18,323 nt of DNA. Source: Bradyrhizobium sp. CCH5-F6. GTDB taxonomy: Bacteria; Pseudomonadota; Alphaproteobacteria; Rhizobiales; Xanthobacteraceae. The notes under the pieces are model-generated. The model did no database searches. It was not told the DNA's origin and saw only the letters and a list, made by a program, of their open reading frames with translations. This document shows positions 15,394 through 18,323 of the stretch, in pieces (the stretch's first letter is position 1; each line of letters opens with the position of its first letter). Made by a program: the position numbers and the translations under genes. The stretch covers positions 1 to 18,323 of the forward strand of contig NZ_LSIC01000168.1 of NCBI RefSeq assembly GCF_001556045.1, in the 5' to 3' direction.

Positions 15394-17811
15394 GTGACCT
15401 CCTTTGCTCGTGCCGCATGGCGATCCACCGGTCTGGCCGTGTGCCTGACGGCTGGGCTGTCCATGGGCTGCGCCGCGCTCGCCAAGTCGAACGAGACGGC
15501 CGCGGAAGCTGCCAAGGGCACCGCGAAGCCAGCGGCCAAGGGATCGGCCAAAGACACGGCGAAGGAAACACCCAAGGGAACCGGCAAAGACGCAGCAAAG
15601 GACGCCGCAAAGGGCGCGAGCAAGGGTCCGGCTAGCGCCCACGCCAAGGATGCCGCGAAGAAGGATGCCGCCAAGAAGCCTGCGGACAAGCCGAAACCGG
15701 CGGCAGCGGTCCCCGCGCCCAAATCGCAACCGACGGCCAGCGGATCTTCCTCCAAACCGGCACCCGCGCCGGCCGTGACGGCCACCGTCAAGCCCACCGC
15801 CCCCGCCGCTGCCAGACCGGTCGCAGCTCCGGTGCTGGCCCCGGCGACCCGCCAGCATGCGGCGCCGCGCAAGCCGGTCATCCCGGCCGCGGTCGCCGCG
15901 ACGTCCTCGACGCCACAAGCCGACAAGGACACGCTGGAGACGGTCATCGAGCTCGTGCGCAAGCGCAAGGCCGGCGAGGCCACCAATGCCGCAGCCGGCA
16001 TCTCGGATCCCGTCGCGCGAAAGCTCGCCGAATGGATCATCCTGCGCAGCGAGGACAATGGCGCAAGCGTCGAGCGTTATCGCGCCTTCCTCGCCGCCAA
16101 TCCGAGCTGGCCGTCGCAGACCTTCCTGCGCCGGCGCCTGGAGGCCGCGATGTGGGACGACCGGCGCGACGATTCGGTCGCGTGGTCGTGGTTCGAGAAC
16201 GAGTCCCCGATCTCCGCCAAGGGCCGCTTCACGCTCGCCAAGGCGATGCTGGCACGCGGCGACCGCGCCAATGCCGAGCGGCTGGTGCGCGAGGCCTGGC
16301 GCAGCGATCCGATGTCGGAGGAGACCGAGAACAATGCGCTCGACCAGTTCGGCGCGCTGCTGACGCCGGGCGATCAGAAGGCGCGGATGGACACCCTGCT
16401 CTACGGCAGCGAGAACGAGGCGGCGTTGCGCGCGGCAAAGCGCCTCGGCGCCGGCTATGTCGCCCTCGCCAGGGCCCGCATCGCCGCGGTCAAGAAGGCG
16501 CCGAACGCACGCGCGCTGCTCGATGCGGTGCCGCGCGAGCTGCACAATGATCCCGGCTTCATCTTCAGCAAGATCCAGCTGCTGCGCCGCGAGGAAAAGT
16601 TCGCCGAGGCCGCCCAGCTCATGCTGTCCGCGCCCAAGGATCCGGGCCGCCTGCACAATCTCGACGAATGGTGGATCGAGCGGCGCCTCCTGGCGCGTAA
16701 GATGATCGACACCGAGGAATTCCGCAGCGCCTATCTGATCGCGCGCGACGCCGCACTGCCTTCGCGCGACATCTACAAGACCGAGCAGGAGTTCACCGCC
16801 GGGTGGATCGCGCTGCGCTTCCTCAACGACCCCGCGACCGCCGCCCAGCATTTTGCCCGCATCGGCGTCGGCAGCGTCAATCCGACCGCGCTGGCGCGGG
16901 CCGGCTATTGGCAGGGCCGCGCGGCCGAAGCGATGGGGCGTCAACAGGAGGCGCGCAACGCCTACGCCCGCGCCGCCGAACAGTCGACCAGCTACTACGG
17001 TCAGCTCGCACGCGCAAAACTCGGCCTGCCGCAGATCGAGCTCAACAGCCAGCCGCGCGGACGCGGCGCCGACCGGCTGGAGATCGTGCGCGCGGCGCAT
17101 CTGCTCTACGAGCTCGACGCGCGCGAGCTCGCGGTGCCGCTGCTCGCCGACATGGGCGAGAACGGCGATCCCGAGGCGCTTGCCGGCCTTGGCGAGCTCA
17201 CCCAGCGCTACGGCGACGCGCGCGGCATGCTGCTGGTCGGCAAATCCGCGCTCAATCGCGGCCTGCCGTTCGACTTCTACGCCTATCCGGTCAACGGTAT
17301 TCCGCAGTTCACGCCGATCGGTCCCGAGGTCGAGCGCAGCATCGTCTACGCCATCGCCCGCCAGGAGAGCGCGTTCAATCCGTCGGTGGTCTCGCCGGCG
17401 CAGGCTTATGGGCTGATGCAGGTGACGCCGGATGCCGCGCGCTATGTCTGCAAGCGGCACGGCGCGACCTACGACATCGCAAGGCTGAAGAACGATTCGG
17501 TCTACAACGCCACGCTCGGCTCGGCCGAGCTCGGCGGATTGCTCGAGGACTATCGCGGCTCCTACATCATGACCTTTGCCGCCTACAATGCCGGCCGCGG
17601 CAGCGTGAAGAAGTGGGTCGAACGCTACGGCGATCCGCGCGACCCCAAGGTCGATGCGGTCGACTGGGTCGAGCTGATTCCGTTCTCCGAGACGCGCAAT
17701 TACGTGCAGCGCATCATGGAGAACCTTCAGGTCTACCGCGCCCGCTTCGGCGGCGGCACGCGCTTGCAGATCGAAGCGGACCTGCGTCGCGGCGCCGTAA
17801 GCGTGGAATAG
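15394..17811 (+). CDS. Soluble lytic murein transglycosylase (Slt70-like) with lysine-rich linker
   Basis: The enzyme cleaves peptidoglycan between MurNAc and GlcNAc, leaving 1,6-anhydroMurNAc. From GTG 15394 it has 805 residues. A signal peptide (1-30, ending AALA before K31) sends it to the periplasm. Residues 31-175 are a low-complexity linker, lysine/alanine-rich (41-104) then alanine/proline-rich (105-172). Residues about 177-600 are helical repeats like the Slt70 superhelical ring. The SLT domain (about 640-775) has the catalytic glutamate E658 in ARQESAFNP, AYGLMQVTP, and AAYNAGRGSVKKW. The family is typically about 645-700 residues, so the linker explains the extra length. The start is uncertain: GTG 15394 gives a good signal peptide, and a TTG at 15358 is open in frame but lacks a ribosome site. 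SMGC resembles but does not meet a lipobox. Confidence 0.93.
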   Translation: MTSFARAAWRSTGLAVCLTAGLSMGCAALAKSNETAAEAAKGTAKPAAKGSAKDTAKETPKGTGKDAAKDAAKGASKGPASAHAKDAAKKDAAKKPADKPKPAAAVPAPKSQPTASGSSSKPAPAPAVTATVKPTAPAAARPVAAPVLAPATRQHAAPRKPVIPAAVAATSSTPQADKDTLETVIELVRKRKAGEATNAAAGISDPVARKLAEWIILRSEDNGASVERYRAFLAANPSWPSQTFLRRRLEAAMWDDRRDDSVAWSWFENESPISAKGRFTLAKAMLARGDRANAERLVREAWRSDPMSEETENNALDQFGALLTPGDQKARMDTLLYGSENEAALRAAKRLGAGYVALARARIAAVKKAPNARALLDAVPRELHNDPGFIFSKIQLLRREEKFAEAAQLMLSAPKDPGRLHNLDEWWIERRLLARKMIDTEEFRSAYLIARDAALPSRDIYKTEQEFTAGWIALRFLNDPATAAQHFARIGVGSVNPTALARAGYWQGRAAEAMGRQQEARNAYARAAEQSTSYYGQLARAKLGLPQIELNSQPRGRGADRLEIVRAAHLLYELDARELAVPLLADMGENGDPEALAGLGELTQRYGDARGMLLVGKSALNRGLPFDFYAYPVNGIPQFTPIGPEVERSIVYAIARQESAFNPSVVSPAQAYGLMQVTPDAARYVCKRHGATYDIARLKNDSVYNATLGSAELGGLLEDYRGSYIMTFAAYNAGRGSVKKWVERYGDPRDPKVDAVDWVELIPFSETRNYVQRIMENLQVYRARFGGGTRLQIEADLRRGAVSVE
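15511..15630 (+). repeat. Ten 12-bp tandem units encoding a lysine every fourth residue
   Basis: Inside the transglycosylase gene, ten consecutive degenerate 12-bp units run without gaps (for example GCCAAGGGCACC at 15511, GCCAAGGGATCG at 15535, GCAAAGGGCGCG at 15607). Each carries a lysine codon at the same place, giving K41, 45, 49, 53, 57, 61, 65, 69, 73 and 77. The period skips one step and resumes at K85 and K89. The consensus unit is about GCCAAGGGCNCG. Confidence 0.85.
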
Positions 17812-18221
17812 CGGTCTCTCCTCTCTCACCTCGCAGCTCTTCGAGCATGGATTGCGAGCACCGTCCTGATCGGGACCCGAGCAGGCGAAGCATCCCGACC
17901 GATCGATGACTATCCTCGGGCGCGCCTTCTCGACGCGCCGCTGAGCGCCGCGGCCGCTGCGATCCGATCGGTCAATTCGGGCGAGGCCCTGCTCGAAGAT
18001 GAAGGCGTCGGCCCACCCTGCTGCCGGGAAAGATCGTCAGTGGGTGCGACGGCCGGGCCGGCCCACGGGCAGCCCTCTCTGCGCCCCAGGTCAGCGATGG
18101 CTCAGCGAGCACCTCTTCACAGCCACATTGACCGGGTTCAACGAAGAACAACCAGCGATGATCGAGCGGCACACCAGCTCGGCCCATTGCGCTGAGCGAG
18201 ATCAGCACGACAGGCAAAAGA
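17812..18221. other. Gap without a recognised gene
   Basis: About 410 bp between the transglycosylase stop and the terminator at 18222 hold no protein or RNA that I recognise. A minus-strand frame of 81 codons (17972-18217, TTG start, no ribosome site) and several plus-strand frames are open, but none shows a family motif. A 6-bp inverted repeat (TCGGGA 17870-17875, TCCCGA 17893-17898) is too weak to call a terminator. The composition resembles neighbouring GC-rich DNA, so a decayed gene is possible. Confidence 0.5.
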
Positions 18222-18251
18222 AGAGCCCCGGCGGTTTCCCGCCGGGGCTCT
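18222..18251 (-). terminator. Intrinsic terminator of the minus-strand outer-membrane protein gene
   Basis: AGAGCCCCGGCGG (18222-18234) and CCGCCGGGGCTCT (18239-18251) form a perfect 13-bp stem with a 4-base loop. On the minus strand the stem is followed by TCTTTTGCC, a short U-rich tail, 22 bp after the stop codon of the gene at the right edge. Confidence 0.9.
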
Positions 18252-18273
18252 GTGTCAGGTCGTTAGACCGAAC

Positions 18274-18323
18274 TTACCAGTTGCGCTGAGCGCGGAGGAG
18301 CAGCGTGATGCTGTCCTGGTCCT
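18274..18323 (-). CDS. C-terminal end of an outer-membrane beta-barrel protein, probably a porin (cut by window edge)
   Basis: The minus strand reads ...DQDSITLLLRAQRNW then TAA (18276-18274). Alternating hydrophobic and polar residues with a terminal aromatic residue are the recognised C-terminal beta-strand signal of outer-membrane beta-barrel proteins, read by the Bam machinery. Together with the strong terminator just downstream this supports a highly expressed porin, of which Bradyrhizobium has several. Only 15 residues are visible, so the family cannot be fixed; the rest lies beyond the right edge. Confidence 0.65.
   Translation of the reverse strand, partial: DQDSITLLLRAQRNW

Noticed and set aside
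15448..15483. Lipoprotein signal (SMGC) in the lytic transglycosylase
   Set aside because: Methionine at -2 and no clean L-A/S-G/A-C box; an AxA-type cleavage site (ALA before K31) follows at once, favouring a soluble periplasmic enzyme.
15337..17829. Minus-strand open frame of 830 codons opposite the lytic transglycosylase
   Set aside because: Antisense to a gene with signal peptide and catalytic motifs; its Gly/Arg-rich part is only the complement of the lysine/alanine linker.
17999..18289. Plus-strand 96-codon frame at the right end
   Set aside because: It runs through the perfect terminator hairpin and the end of the opposite-strand outer-membrane gene; no ribosome site or motif.

Overview
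The window is GC-rich chromosomal DNA from an alphaproteobacterium. Protein sequences, gene order and short palindromic repeats best fit Bradyrhizobium or a close relative such as Rhodopseudomonas; this is inferred from familiarity, not from a search. Nearly all of it is conserved housekeeping DNA. I found no CRISPR array, defence island, biosynthetic cluster, tRNA or rRNA. The only clear mobile DNA is a truncated IS30-family transposase tail at the extreme left edge.

Layout. Bases 1-135 hold the end of an IS30-type transposase gene followed by a perfect palindrome. A long series of minus-strand genes follows, listed here in transcription order from right to left. rpoZ has its own promoter candidate and a strong terminator. 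Next comes rsh-pdxJ-acpS, then lepB-rnc-era with a 4-TM protein of unknown function, then recO, a small secreted protein and parC. From 11369 two plus-strand genes overlap: a NYN-domain nuclease and a family-5-like uracil-DNA glycosylase. They converge on a minus-strand set, dapA-mscL-smpB-peroxiredoxin (15167 to 12690). Divergent from dapA is a plus-strand soluble lytic transglycosylase with an unusual lysine-periodic linker. A gap of about 400 bp without a recognisable gene and a strong terminator lead to the last codons of a minus-strand outer-membrane protein, probably a porin.

How the genes work together. lepB-rnc-era links signal-peptide removal, double-stranded RNA processing and 30S ribosome maturation, with stop/start overlaps that imply translational coupling. 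rsh makes and degrades (p)ppGpp next to rpoZ, whose omega subunit takes part in ppGpp binding by RNA polymerase in other proteobacteria. pdxJ and acpS are cofactor genes (pyridoxal phosphate, acyl-carrier-protein activation). smpB serves trans-translation, dapA feeds lysine and peptidoglycan synthesis, and mscL and the lytic transglycosylase act in the envelope. recO, the glycosylase and parC act on DNA.

No undescribed multi-gene system is evident. The items most worth a second look are: the ten-unit 12-bp repeat that places a lysine every fourth residue in the transglycosylase linker; the IS30 remnant next to a palindrome; overlapping inverted repeats at the rpoZ promoter; the orphan 4-TM protein beside era; and the overlapping nuclease/glycosylase pair.
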